Shown here: positions 31,542-44,900 of the stretch, piece by piece
Position numbering within the stretch: position 1 is the stretch's first letter
Layout of the letters: every line of letters starts with the position of its first letter
Source of the DNA: Sporothrix humicola
Taxonomy: Eukaryota > Ascomycota > Sordariomycetes > Ophiostomatales > Ophiostomataceae
DNA length: 64,000 bases
Assembly: GCA_021396245.1 (NCBI GenBank)
Contig: WNYE01000037.1
Span: 327,074 to 391,073, forward strand
Direction: 5' to 3'
Translations under genes and position numbers: made by a program
Notes under the pieces: generated by a model
The model's input: only the letters and a program-made list of their open reading frames with translations
Database searches by the model: none
What the model was told of the DNA's origin: nothing

Positions 31542-31585
31542 TGATGGCGTTTTGGCAAGTTGAAAAAGTCGACAAAACGCCATCA
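31542..31585. repeat. Perfect 13-bp inverted repeat with 18-bp loop
   Basis: TGATGGCGTTTTG (31542-31554) and CAAAACGCCATCA (31573-31585) are exact reverse complements separated by 18 bp. The adjacent short word AAAAGTCGAC occurs twice (inside the loop boundary and just after the right arm). Confidence 0.65.
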
Positions 31586-34325
31586 AAAGTCGACATATAA
31601 TTTTTAATGCATGTGGTCGTTTACACGTATTTTACGTATGCTTTCTTCACTAACAAGTCGCTAGCCTCGTGCGAAATACACCAAATAACGCCAAAATACA
31701 CCAAAACCTGCCAGTGGCTGGCCCTGGATTGGTCTTCCCCTCTTCCTCGAAAGCTAGCAGGTTTCTAGGCCTTGTCTAGTGCTTGGATGGTGCTGTGTTA
31801 GAGGCTCTTGGGCAAGTCTTGGTGATGTCTTGGAAGCAGTGTCCTAGTGGTCTTGGTATTGCTCGAGTCTCCTCCTTTTTTCATCTTGGCAGCTGTACTG
31901 TGGACAGAGTAATGCAAACCCTGCACAAAATTGAGCCTGTGCAGAAGCCACAGTTCTTGTCGTCAAAGATCGTATGCAAATAAATCAAATACATTTCCAA
32001 GCCCAAATCAACTAATTGACTCTTGTCCCGATTTTTTTCCATTCTCAACTATTGAATCCTTATCTTTTCCCGGACCATCTTCTCCAAACAGTTCCTTCCT
32101 TCGATTCCCTCCCCTCGTCCTTCACTGATCATCACATCGTTTTACTCGTCTCCACCCTTCTCCAGACTAATGACCTCGCCGTCCAGCCCGTCCGGGGAAA
32201 GGCTGGAGTCCCAGGGTGTAGGGAAGTGGAGACTTTTGCTGGCGAAACGCTTTGTTAGTGTCTTTCTGTCTGCCTTTAGCGCCTGCGGCTGTCTTTTAGA
32301 GGAAAAGCCAGGCGAACAAAAGACGAAAAAATAGAGCACAGACCGAAAGGCAAACGAGGAGAGGGAAAACAAAGTAGGGACGCAGCAGGTGCAAAAGGCT
32401 GTTGTGACCAGGGCTCGAGTCATTTTTATGGATCCCGGTATTGGCAGACAACAGGGAAGACAAGAGTAATTTAGAAGATCAATGGTCTTCACAGAAAGAT
32501 CAAGATTGAATTGAGATTGAGATTGAGATTCGACCATATCGCTTTCAGATCAGGTCCAGGAAAAGGAAAACACAAATCTCCAACTCTTGTGTACCTTTTA
32601 TCTTCACCATGCTCTGGTTGTCTCCAAATCTTGTTTTCTCCGAAACAACCAGATCTAGACTTTTATGTTGACGACAATAGAGGAAAAGGGCTGCACACGC
32701 CGTGATTTATTGATCCCATAGGATTTCTATCCTGGATGTCGATGCATAGCGACACGATACGTTTGGCTATGGCTGGAAACGTCCCTGCAGAAGTGTCCAT
32801 GTTGTCACTTGTCACTTTTTGCGGTCTTTCAAACGATCACCAACGGGGACCCCATATTCTATCCTCACATTGTATCCATTCTCTCCATTGTGTCCATCTC
32901 TCCATACTGGGGAAACGAGATGAGCTTGGCAGCTGGGTTTCTTTTCTTTTTCTTCTTTTTTCCCCCTCTCTCGTTGTCTTGTTCGCTATTATCTTCTTCC
33001 TTTTCTTCTGTTTTTACTCGCCTACTTGCTTCTCTTCAACCATCCACTCTCTCCATATGCCCGCAAACTCTTTTCCCCAGCCTTGGCGGGAAGCATCATT
33101 AGCTTAATGGGTCGGTGGGGCAGATGGAGCCCTGATGGAGACGCAAAATCAAAATGGAGTCGCAAATGGAGTCCATTCAGCCCAAGGCACACGACAGGCC
33201 AGCGGAAGCCACCCCTGTTCCGCACCTAATCATAGTTGCAGTCGATATGTGCTGTGTTATGCCCACAGTCACACACAGCCAGAGAGTCAAACATCGCCTG
33301 GAAATCGTTTTGCGCCCTTTACTGTGTTTCTGTTGATTTGCAGCGCGCGGCTCGAGGAATACAGTAGCAAACGGCATAGATCATCGCAGACCCCTGGTCG
33401 ACAAGGAGAACAGGGAACAAACGCAACTCCAACAGTCTCCGCAAAATGCCCCCAATTGCTCTCTTTGCCCTCCTTTGCTCCAAAAATCAAGGCAGGGTCT
33501 TATTGCGTCCTGTGCACATGAGTTCGTGTGTCTGTCTCTCACAACTTGCGCACTCTGTCCCCCGTGTCCATGTGCTTTCCCTCTCCCCGCCCCCTTTTGT
33601 GCCATGAATCGTGAAGCCTTTGGTGAGGGGAGACGAGTCAACAGCAGAAGTCAAACTCGACAATCACAAAATATCGTCAAAGTCATAAAACATTTCTTGA
33701 AAATCTTCTGTGCACTGATCCATCGTCTCACTGCCAACCCCATACTTTTTTGTTCTTGTCGAGTCCCTCTTTCCCCAGACTCGGATGGGTCTGCATACGC
33801 CTTATGGATACGCTGTAGGAAGTGATGGGGATAGTGCGGTGATGTGTGTGTGGTTTCTCCTTATTCCAGCCCACTCTCAAGCCCTGTCTTGATGCATTTG
33901 CTTTTTGCTTTCTTTGACTCTCGGTGGTAGAAGTGGCACGCCTCCTCACGTTCTCACGTCGTATTCTCGATTGGGTGTAGTATTCGACTCGGTCCCGTTC
34001 TCCCGGATGGGCCCAGTGTGGATATTGTGAAGAAAATGGTGCATTTGCGTGCATTGCGCGTAGTTCTCTTCAGTTGTATTGGTCGACACAAGTGTGTGGG
34101 CACAATTAAGTGTGAGCGGCGCCGGCAGCGCCAAGCGGCAGTGCAAGTTCAGGGACAAATTACAACCTTGAAAAGGAGACAAAACGATAAAAAGGGAAAA
34201 AGAAGCACGAGAGAAAGACGAGAGAAGGAGAAACGAAATAATAGGGCGAGACAATGGAAGACGAAACTACAGACAAAAGGATAAACAAGGGGATGGTGGA
34301 GTGCCCATGGGGAAGAAAGAAGACA

Positions 34326-34361
34326 AGAGGAAGAAGAAAGAAAAGAAGAAGAAAAAAGAAA
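34326..34361 (+). repeat. Polypurine tract
   Basis: About 36 consecutive purines made of GAA and GAAA words within the gene-free region. Low complexity; no coding meaning. Confidence 0.5.
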
Positions 34362-36131
34362 TAACAACCCCGGATTATGAGATTACGACGCTGCAACAAC
34401 ACTTGCATTGCGAGAAATGTCCGCATCAATCACCAACAGCCAACAAAAACATGCATCATCAAACATGCACGATGAAGTGTGACTGCGTCTTTTTCTTCGT
34501 GATAAAGATTTGTGATCCTGGCCGCGATGTGATGAAAAACAAAACATCGGAAAACAAACCGAGCTCGTGTGTTTTATCGGCCGAAGACGACGAATGGAGG
34601 ATAGAAGCATCTCTGTTTGGTGCATCTCCAGGCCAGCTGAGATCTTGTGCTTCGTATGGTCAAGTTTTAGAGCCAACAGACCAAACAACAAATACGAGGA
34701 TCATGTCCCTTCTTGGTTCTCGAAAATTCCAAGGCTTCATCACAAAAAATAGGGGTCTTGACTCATGTGTCTGCACCTGCATTCAGCTCTGGCCAGCCTC
34801 CTTTTGCTCAAAAGAGAAAAAAGTTAGAAAAAAAGTTCAGGGACGGAGACGAACGAATACGACCGACGCGATGTGACTTTGGGCGACTGTTGGAGACTGC
34901 ATGTTGGTTCTTTCGACCTGGTTCCTGGATCGTACTATTGTGAAACGGATGCTCGGAGGGTTGGCGATGTCGGGTGTGGACTGAAAGTGTGGAGTCCTGG
35001 ACTCAAGAGTGTGAAAACAAAAGAAAAGAAAAGAAAAGCTTCTCCTTTTCTTGTTGTTCTTATTTTCTTCTTTATCCCTTCTTCGTTTTGTGTCCAACTT
35101 CCACATCATCATTTTCTGCATGCCCTGGTAATATTGTATCACTGCCGTTGATTTTGTCAACGGCGTTTTCTCCTATTCTGTAACCAACAGACCTGTAAAG
35201 GATGAGCAATGACTTCCAGCTTCATGCCACCACGGGGTTTGTACACACACCAACGCCTTGTTGTGGTGATGCGCCACAGAATATGCAGGTGGCCCGAAGC
35301 GGTCGTCGCTTAAACAGGGTAGAAAAAGTCTTTTGGCGCAATGAAAAACCTTGAAAAACTCTTCAAGGGAGAAACGCCATGGTAACGCCACGCGAGTCTT
35401 GGAACCTTCTTTTTACAGCATAGATTTCTCCTTTGCCCTGGACATCGTCCCAGCAGACAGTTAACATCTCTTGGTATCTCTCAGGCCTCGTCTTGGTATT
35501 TGCTGCCATTGTCTCCTGCTCCCACCGGATCCTTCTCCGGGTGGCCTGTTGATTCTTGTTGTTCTCCAACGGACCTCACAACGTATTCTAGACTTGTGTC
35601 TTGTCTTCATCCGTTCACCTTCAACTTTGAGCAGGGACAGGACTTTCATGCGTAAGAGCCACCTTGATGCACAATACTTTTCTTGGATGCACAGTCTTCC
35701 GTCTGTCCCCGCTAACCGCTGTTCTGTGCACGTACAAGTGTATGTTTTGCAGCTCATTGTTTCGTTCTCCTTTTTAAATCAATATTCAAAAACGCATCAT
35801 CCGACAGTTTCTCCCCTCGACACATATCCGTTTCCAAGAGTCAACCAACCCAAAAGAGCATCTCGTAATTAATACTCCGTTCAGGTACGACGCAATACAC
35901 CTCGTAAGAATATCCCTAACCGGTATCATATCCACGATGGCTTCGACGGCCAAGTCTTTGTATTTGCAAACATTATTCGTATCATATTACCTCCGTATTA
36001 AGTCTATCTCTGTATCCTTTCATGTCTCGTATATCCCCTTGTTACATAAAATTGCAGTCGCTAATACTCCCAAAAAAAAGGCTCCAGAATGTACATGATA
36101 TCCAGCTTACAGATCACTCCCACCTTCTTTC

Positions 36132-37391
36132 TCATGCATTCACCATGGCCATGTAATCGACTTCGTCTTCGGCGTCGGCATACGGTTGATATCCGCCGCC
36201 AGACACTTGCACCGCGCTGGTCTGGTACGTTGCCGTCAGCCGCTGGGCGTCCGACTTGGTCATCAGGATGGCCGGCGTCTGGCCCGGTCTTAAAATCTTG
36301 GTCATCTCCTGGGCCCACTGCCACGGCTGCGACTGGCCGCCCGGCGAGCTGTCAAAATACTCCCAGCCCATGATGCCGCCGATCTGGTTGAAGGCTCCGT
36401 AGTGGTCGCGGAGCGCTGTGACGGTTTTCTTGAGGGTGCCCGGTTCGACATAGTCGTACCCCTGGGACGGCGCCGTGATCTGGCCAATGAGCACATTGTC
36501 GGGCGAGAATTGCGAGTTGGTGTGGACAATGTTCTCGTAGTCGTTGGGGCTGGACATGCTGCCAAAGCCGTTGTAAAACTGTGCATTGTAAAAGGCGATG
36601 CGGCTCGACGAGGAGGCCGAGATGGTGCGGGCCAGCGTCGAATAAGAAAATCCGCTCAAGTTGGGGCCGTTGTCTGTCAAGGCCGAGGCGACGGGGGCCA
36701 GCGTCACCTCAAACTGCGGGCCAAAGTCGCTGTTGAGCCGCCGAACGAGTCTCGTAATGCCGGCCTGGCTCATGCTCTGCTCGACGTCCAGGTCCATGCC
36801 CTGCAGGCCGTACGTCTTGATGACATTGTACAGCTGCCGGTACGCAATCTCAAACGTGCGGGAGCTCGTGCTATCCAGCGTGTTGCTCTCAAAGCTGCCG
36901 CCGGCCGCACCGCCGACCATGCCCATGACCCGCACGCCCGCCTTTTGCATGATCTTGACCTCGCTCCATAGCGTGTTGAACACGGGGCTATCGGGTGGGT
37001 TGTCGTTGAGGTGGATGTCCGTCTGGCCAGAGCCGGGGACGGCGATGTGGAACGCCGAGATGATAATGTGCGTCAAGGCAATGCCCTTTTTGGTGATCAG
37101 AGGCAGCATCGACACTGGCTTCCCTGTGGACGGACTGTGTGTCGTCTGAAAGTAAACCACCAGCCGCGGCAGCGTGTACAGATAATAGACGGGCGTGCTG
37201 GCATCGTCGTCGCGGATGATGAGACCTGGTGCTCGAGGATCCACGAGAGCTGTAGATGGCTCTGGGACGGCGCTGGACACCGAGACGTTGTTGAAGGCCA
37301 GGCTCGAGTTGGCGACATGGAGCGGCGAAGAGAGGCCGCCTTGGGCCAGAAGGAGGAGGCCAGCAGTGACCAAGCTAGCAAAGGAAGCCAT
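36132..37391 (-). CDS. Secreted GH18-family glycoside hydrolase (chitinase-like), 419 aa
   Basis: The open frame extends 19 codons further upstream, but its first codon is not ATG; the first ATG is at 37391 and opens a signal peptide (MASFASLVTAGLLLLAQGG). The TIM-barrel signatures of GH18 are present: VMGMVGGAAGGSF for the SxGG strand and GMDLDVEQ for the catalytic strand, with Asp200, Asp202 and the proton donor Glu204. The outer Asp of DxxDxDxE is replaced by Gln in this copy. IGGIMGWEYFDSS matches the conserved late strand with its Trp. It should be secreted and act on chitin or related N-acetylglucosamine polymers, for wall remodelling or attack on other organisms. A C-terminal segment rich in Gly and Tyr has no recognisable binding module. 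Confidence 0.85.
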   Translation of the reverse strand: MASFASLVTAGLLLLAQGGLSSPLHVANSSLAFNNVSVSSAVPEPSTALVDPRAPGLIIRDDDASTPVYYLYTLPRLVVYFQTTHSPSTGKPVSMLPLITKKGIALTHIIISAFHIAVPGSGQTDIHLNDNPPDSPVFNTLWSEVKIMQKAGVRVMGMVGGAAGGSFESNTLDSTSSRTFEIAYRQLYNVIKTYGLQGMDLDVEQSMSQAGITRLVRRLNSDFGPQFEVTLAPVASALTDNGPNLSGFSYSTLARTISASSSSRIAFYNAQFYNGFGSMSSPNDYENIVHTNSQFSPDNVLIGQITAPSQGYDYVEPGTLKKTVTALRDHYGAFNQIGGIMGWEYFDSSPGGQSQPWQWAQEMTKILRPGQTPAILMTKSDAQRLTATYQTSAVQVSGGGYQPYADAEDEVDYMAMVNA

Positions 37392-38975
37392 GATCGTAAA
37401 GATGTCTTGACAAGGGAAAACGAAGAAACCGACGAGGGCAGAGTACAAAAGTACCGTACAGATGAGACTGTCTCGACCAGTCGAGGCGAGCCGACATCGT
37501 TTTTATTTATGAAGAGCTGTTAGTACTCGCTACCGTGTCGTAGTCGTCTTATCATCGTTATCCCCGTTGTCACCAGTGTCGTTGTTGTCGCCGTTTTATA
37601 TCGGAGACATTCCAGTCATGGCGGATGATCGACATGACCTCCATGCCAGCACCCTTCCGACTGCCGGGCCGCACTTTATCGTGCTTCAGATCTAGCCCTG
37701 TGATAATTTCTTTTCTCTTTTTGTTTTGAGCTTCTCTATCGGGTAATTAAGAATTGAAAAGAAATAAAAATGATAGTAGGGCCGGTGAGATACGACTCTA
37801 TGTTGCAACATCGTGAGATTGAAAATGCTTCGTGATGTCGATCACTTGGTTCGCAACAAGATATCGCCAAAAAAGGAGGTGTTACTTTAGCTCACTCAAA
37901 GAGAGAAAAAAAAATTAGGAAAAGGTTAAAAATAAAATTTAAGCTTGAATTTAAGAAACTGTGTCGCATTTCGATTTTCTTTGCTCGCTGTGTTGTCAAT
38001 GCTCTGATGACTTTCTCGCCCCCAATCGGGCAGGAGCTTATCAACGAGACAGCCCTGGGAGCACTCTACATGTCTTGGCATCACAATGTCGATCTTCCTA
38101 TTTGGGCATATCAGAACAACACCACATGCCTCGGAGTATTTATCGCTCACTGTCGTAGGTGCAGTGCCGTAGAAGCCCAGATGTCATCTGAAATGTGATA
38201 CACAGCACTCCAGACAACGAATCTGGCCAGACCTTTCGATTGTCGCTCAGGGTCCCTTCATGTCTGACTTTGCCATCACCGGATGAATACTGTCAATTTC
38301 TTTGGACGTTGTCCAAGCATCACCAACTCACCTCCATCCATCGGACAAGCGAATAATATTTATTCGACAGGACTGAAGGGGACGTCAACTTTTGCACCGT
38401 TGGATCGCAGGCTACAAAGAAAAGGCGCCGATGAGTTACTCAATGTATTTAGGATTGTCTCGATAATATCTCACAACGGAAAGAGTACACATTCATCGAC
38501 ATATCGTAGCTTTCATCCCAATACCATATTCCATTCAAGTTTCCGTCCAATGTGAGCAGGAATGGCGAAAACAATCCATAATTCCCCTTGTCTTTTCTCT
38601 AGCCGTGTAAATCGTCCCTGTGTTCCCCATCCCATCTCTTTTCCCTCCAGCTCTGCACCAGAGGAAGCTTTCCAATCTTGATTTTTCCACAACATTCCCC
38701 TCTCGTATCTCCTTATCCCATATCTCATTGATCCTCTTTCTCAAACCAACTTTTAAACTTAAAGTTGTTCAAGGCAATACATCTACTCTTTCTGTACCGG
38801 CTGCCTTCTTAATTTTCTTATCCCACAACCTTTTCATCTTCCTCCCTCCAACCATTTCTTTCAACCAACATTCTCATAACTATCTACGATCCCGTAGATT
38901 GCTACTATTTAACCAGTCTCTTTTGTCAGATGGGGCTGAGACGGACTTTGATCTCTCTCTCTCTCTCACAACCCA
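37392..38975. other. Divergent intergenic region (1.6 kb)
   Basis: This spacer separates the GH18 gene (-) from the GTPase gene (+). It holds a minus-strand TATAAAA (37594-37600), AT-rich stretches near 37900, and a (CT)n tract at 38952-38967 directly before the GTPase start codon. No gene is seen. Confidence 0.45.
37594..37600 (-). promoter_or_regulatory. TATA box of the GH18 gene
   Basis: TATAAAA on the minus strand, about 205 bp upstream of the ATG at 37391. Confidence 0.4.
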
Positions 38976-41900
38976 ATGGCACCAAACGCATTGCTCCAAC
39001 CGCGCCACCCACAGTCTGGCGCGCTCTTCCTTGGTGACACCGTTGATGCCAACCAGACCATCGTCGACTCAGACAGTGACCGCACCAGAAGCGACGACGA
39101 CCGTACCATCACTGACGAAGACTGTACGATTACTGACGAAGACCGCACCATTACCGACATCTCTGACAACGACGCCACGATCCCAGACGCTCCTGACAAC
39201 AACATCACAATCCCATATGCGTATTACGACGACGACGACGATGACCGCACCGTGACAGAGATCTACGAATACCAGCCCATGAGTATCTCAGACGAGTCTG
39301 AGACCAGAGAGACAACATTTACATCTATTGCCACTGCCACCACCATGGCTACTGCACGCGGCAACTCCAAGGACATGCCCATTGTTTTGGGTGACAGCCC
39401 GGTGCTTGCTCCCGTGACAGATGTGCCTTCACCCCCTCCTCAGATCCACATCAAGTCAGAGCACGACATGCTGGATAATATTTTCAAAAGCCTTGAGAAC
39501 AACGAAGACAGCATGACCGATGCAAACGGGCAGCAGCAGCACCAAATGCCACCGGCTGTTCTGGACAATTCCCAAGTGGACGGACTGCTTTCCGTGCTGC
39601 GGCTTGCCAAGCAGGAGGACGGAAACGACGGACAGGCCACAGTCCAACAAGTTGAGCAAGTTGAAGTCGGACAGCAGCAGCAACAGGTCGAGTCCAGTGA
39701 CGCGCCCTCCCAGGGCCTGTTTGGTGATGTCGACCTTGACGATGTGGATGTCGACAATGTCGATCTCGACAGCATGCAGGACATTTACGAAGATGCACTC
39801 AGCCAGCAAGTCCTGTTTTCCATGGATAGCCAGTTGGGTGAGACTCAACTGGATAAGACTCAACTAGACAATACATTTACAGAGTCTCCTGAAAATCATG
39901 ATGCTCCAAAGCTCTCCTGTGCCGAGCGGTTCAAGGAGAAAGGCAACGATTGGCTCGGCGATCTTCCTAGCCGTCATATCTTCAAGGACAAGGTTCCTTC
40001 ACTCGATACAGCCACAGACGAGAATACTTCAAGTTCAGGCAATCCAGTGGCAGATGTACCCATGGAGGACAGCATTCAAGCTACCGTGGAGAAAGAAAAT
40101 AAGAAGCCAAAAGTCACGAAGCCTGCTGGTAAGAAACTGGTTGAAGCCACGGAAATCAAAGCTACACAGGACGATATGGACATCTCAAGCGAAGGACATA
40201 CAGACATCAGTGATCTCAATCAAATCAATGAGGCAGTTGGCAATGCCGGTGTGAAAGCGTCTCCCGTGGATGACATGGACATTAGTGTGGACATGGACGA
40301 TGCGACAACAATGGATGATATCGACAAGGCACCTGTCGCCGATATGCAAACAGATATCGATGAAGTTTCAAATGAACTCGTGCCATATTCACCACCGAAG
40401 CCAGACTTACCCACAGTCAGCCCAGAGGACGCCGTGGCTACACAGCTGGCCGACTTCCTCAACCCAGAGCCGGCTCCTCAAGAACTAGACGAAGTCTTGC
40501 CGGATGCACCGCCAGCTGAAGATGTTCCGGCAGCTGAGGGGGACCAGACCCCTGGGCCCGTCAATGAGTACAATCCCGCCAATTCTGACAAAGAAGAGTC
40601 CATGTTTGTCGACCCCCACCCCCAGGTCCCGGAAAACACAGATGCTGCTCAGGATGACGCCGACCTTGAGCTCGGTCTCGACATGGAGGGACTTGGATTC
40701 TCTATCAAGGGCCCCGACTACGCCTGGAAAGATATTGACAAAATGCCCGACGGCCGCGCCATTCGCGTCCTGGAAGAGTCTGTCAACAGTGCCCTGGTCT
40801 GCGGCCGCAAAGTGCTCGATGAACTCGACGGCAACGGCGGCGTCCGCCGGCCCGAGCACCGCATCAAGACAGACCAGTGGAAGGCGCAGTTTGAGGCCAT
40901 TTGCGCGGAGCAGCGCGATTTTCAAGTGCAGATCGGCGTTTCGGGGCGGACAGGCGCGGGCAAGACGACCCTCATCAATGCTCTGCTCGACATGGACGAG
41001 CTGCTGCCGTCGGGCAGTGACGGCGCGGCGACTGCGACCGTTTGCCGTGTTCAACAGGCCAAACCTGGCGATGGGCACCAAGAAGGCGAAGAAGCACCAC
41101 CATTTCGGGCCGTCGTCACATTCAAGACCAAAACACAAATGAAGGAGTGGCTCGAGCCCATCGTGGGAGACATTGCAGACTATTACGCGCACAAGGCTCG
41201 GATGGCCAAGAAGGAGGCTGACCGTAGAGCCAAAGAGGCGGCCGGGGCAGAGGACAGCGACTCTGACGACGACCTCCCGGAACCCGACTCTGACTCGGAC
41301 GAAGATGAAGATGACGATTCAGACGCATCGGACGAGGACGAAGCGGAAGACGGCGACGACTTCGTTCCAGGCAAGGAGTCCAAAGAGCAGCGAGAGGCGC
41401 GGGAAAGCCGCAAGAGCGAGCGAATCAAGAAAAAAGAGGCCAAGCAGGCGGAACGCGACAAGAAAAAGGCCGAAAAGGAACGGGAGCGCCAAGAGCGGGA
41501 AGAAAAGAGAGCAGCCCGCGAAGAGAAAGAGGCCGAGGACGACTTTGACAAGGGTGCCCTGGAGAAGAAGCTTGAGTGCGTTACGAATGTGTTTGGCCGA
41601 GACCTTGATCAACTGTGCGGCTGGACGGCGACCGATCTTCTCAACAAACGCACGTTCCCCATTGTCAAGCTCGTCGGCCACACCAAGACCATTGTTAGCG
41701 ACACGCGGTCGGCATTCTCAAAGGCCATCAAGATGTACATGGACAGCACAGCGATCCCAGCCGACTACGACTACAGCGACTATGACAAGAAGGAAGGGGT
41801 AGTGGAGGATGAAGTGGAGGACGTGGAGGAGATCGTTGAGGAGGGAAAAGGTGAGGAGGATGGGGAGGAGGACGAAGAGGGAGAAGAGGGAGATGAGGAT

Positions 41901-44900
41901 GAGGAGGGAGGAGACGATGGGGACGAGGAAGAAGATGATGAGGACGACGAAGGTGTTGAGAACTTCCTCAAGAACCAAGACGAGTCCGGGCCCTCCAAAA
42001 TCTTCTGGCCCATTGTTGATCACATCGATATCTACCTCAAAGACGCACCCCTGTTGGCCAACGGCATCGTGCTGACTGACTTGCCGGGCCTTGCCGACGC
42101 CAACGAAGACCGCGCCGCCATTTCCCGGCGCTACTTTGAGCAACTCAACATCACCATGGTTGTCGCTCCCAGCATTCGCGCTAGCGATGATGACATCGTC
42201 TCTCAGTTGTTGTCCCAAAGCGAGAAATACCACCTGCGTCTCGGTGGGAGTCTGAACAAACGTGCCTTTTGTGTTGTGACATCAAAGATAGACGACCTGA
42301 AGTGGAAACCATATCTGGAGAATACGGTAATGCTCGAGGCCGGCAGTGACTTGATACGTGATCAAGCAATTTATAAAGAAATTTTGACAAGAATGGATAC
42401 GGTCAGCAAAGAATTGTCAAACTTCGACACCATCATAGAGGAGCTGGCCATGGAGATCGAAATCGAAGAACGCGACATCTCACAAGTAGCAAAGGCTGCT
42501 GTGCAGGAGAAGAAGATGGACATTCTCAGTCATAAGGCTGACTGTATGGCATTCCGCAAGCAATATGAGGCATACGAGATATGGCTGGCGTATTACCAGG
42601 GCCTTCTGGCATACCATGCATCTCAGTATCGCAATGTCAAGGTCCGTGGTAAGATCCAAGAGATGTTCCGGCGTGAAGCGGTTGATGTCCTGGAAAAGCA
42701 AGAAAAGGAAAAGGCAATCAAGGCAAAGCGGGCAGCGAAGGAGGCGGCGAAGGAGAAGGCAAAAGAAATGGAAAAGGCAAAGGCAGCCGGTTTGCCAAAC
42801 GATGCATCGGCAAGTGTTCCTGCAGACGTCCCGGTTGAGGCCCCTGTTGATGTTCAAAAGGCAGCGCCAAAGGAGCCTCCAAAGATCGAGCCCATCGACG
42901 TCCTGCCCGTCAGTGCCGATGCATACTGGGATATCCGCGAGTACCAGATGGATCGTGATACCATTAAGCGCAAGCCCAAGTTACGTACCGGATTTCCTAC
43001 CGCGAGCTTCACTGGCATTCCGGCAATGCGTGCGTGGATCCGGGCAGCGACCATCCCCATGCGGCAGCGCAAGGCCATTTCGCTCTTGACACGCCTGTCT
43101 GTCCTCCTGCAGCAGCTAAAGACTGGCTTCGGCGAAGCCTCCGAGGGAGATTCAGAGTCGGAAGAAGGTGCGCAGGACGAAAATGTCGAAGAGATTGCCG
43201 ACGATGCTCAAGTGGCCCAAGCGGAGCCTTCCCCGTCGGATGTCAATGACTTGATGAGAGCAGTGGAGGAGACTTTCATCAGCTTCAAGGATATCTTGAA
43301 GATGAACCTCGACATCAGTGTCGACAAACTCGTTGAGCGTATCTCCGTGTGCAACCCCATGGCCGAGTTGGCCTTTAACCAGCCTGCTAGAGTCAAAGAC
43401 GGGGCAGATGGCGAGAAGGCGGGCAATGCGCGCAAACCACGATTCACCACCTCCTGCAAAAGACAAGTCATTGACCTTGTCGAGACCTGGCAATACCGCA
43501 GGATCAGAAACGACGCAGAGCCTGGAGGAGTGTCTTTTGCTCGCAAGAAAGCCAAGCCAGGAGGCAGTCGGGGAAAGGGAAAGAAGGACAAGGACATTGA
43601 CGACTCCAGCTTCTTACCTGGCACCAATGGAAAGCCTGTGCGCATGCCATGGATGACACACGGCGCCATCATTCGACGCCATGGTGGGCCGTACGTCAGC
43701 ACGGGAAAACTGCCGGGCTCGTACCGGTGGATGCGGGACATGACCAACATTGTGCTAAAGGACGTCGTCGCGCACTGGGAGACAGGGTTCCACGCCCGTC
43801 TGCCGCGCGAGATCCAGGACAGCCAGAATGTGCTCAAAGATGCGTGGGGCCGCGCTCTCAAGCGCCTTCAGGTGCGTCTCTCTCCCCTCCTGGCAGGCAA
43901 CAAAGAAGCCGAGACATTTCTGCGGCAGAACTTGACAGCCATGGTGGCCATTCGCGACTCAGCCATCAATGCCGCCCAGAATGCCATGGAGGGTGTTGGG
44001 CAGCAGGGCAAGGGTGTGGCTTTGTTGGTTGAGAACGAGTTATCCAAGGGGTGGAAGTCCGTTTTTGAAAAAGCGATCAATGTGTCCGGTCGAGGCCTTT
44101 TTGCTTCGCGTCGTGAAATGCTCAAGACGCACGCCATCCAAAAGACAAACGGGCTCGTCAAATCAGCCATGATGGCCATGGACAACCTGTACGAGGCAAA
44201 CGTTGGAGAGTTCAGGAAGACACTCAAGGAAGTGTGGGCCGAAAACCTCGCTCAAGTCTACCAACTTGTCGACACAATGCAGCAGAGAGTTGCCGAAGCA
44301 AATGGCAAAGTAGGTTACAAGGGACAGCGCCAGCTTGATAACCGTGCTCGTCTTATGCATTCTCTCATTCTGCAGTGGGAGGGCGACTGGAAAGCTCCGG
44401 ATGCTTGTGCTCAGATGGATGTCGACGGCGGCGGAGCCAGTGGTGGCCGTAGCGACGACGAGAAGGATAGGGGTAACGAAAAAGAGCTTGTCAGCGGAGG
44501 ATGCGCCGGCGAAATGACACCTTTTCCTGAAGAGTACATGCCCGGACCGGCTCAACCTTCCTTCGAGGAGGTGCTGCCTGACATTGCCAAGCAGCTCAAT
44601 GGAGAAGATGTCAATGAGGGTGGTGATGCTGATAGTAACGGCGATGAAGCCCTCAATAACGACTTGACAAATATACCAGCCAAGGGGAAACGCGCCACCA
44701 AACGGAAGGCAGCCGACGACGGCAAGCCCAAGGCAGCACCGAAGAAGCGGAAGACGGCGGGTGCGGCAACAGCAGGTCGAGGTGGCCGTGGTGGTCGTGG
44801 CGGCCGTGGAGGTGGTGCTAGAGCGGGAAAAGCGACGGCAGCCAAGGGTGCAGGAGGAACGAGAGGTGGAAAAGGGGGCGCGAGAGGAGGCACACGAGGG

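Larger units (their letters stand above)
29292..36131. other. Gene-free region of 6.8 kb
   Basis: This is the largest stretch without a supportable gene. Open frames are short, overlap on opposite strands and lack codon bias or recognisable domains. It contains a perfect 13-bp inverted repeat (31542-31585), purine-rich runs (34326-34361) and several A/T homopolymer runs. I see no tRNA, rRNA or transposase-like frame. Regulatory DNA, a long non-coding RNA, or the remains of a decayed element are all possible. Confidence 0.5.

Noticed and set aside
34301..34876. 191-codon plus-strand frame in the 6.8-kb gap
   Set aside because: Begins in a polypurine tract (Lys-rich low complexity) and has no codon bias or domain.
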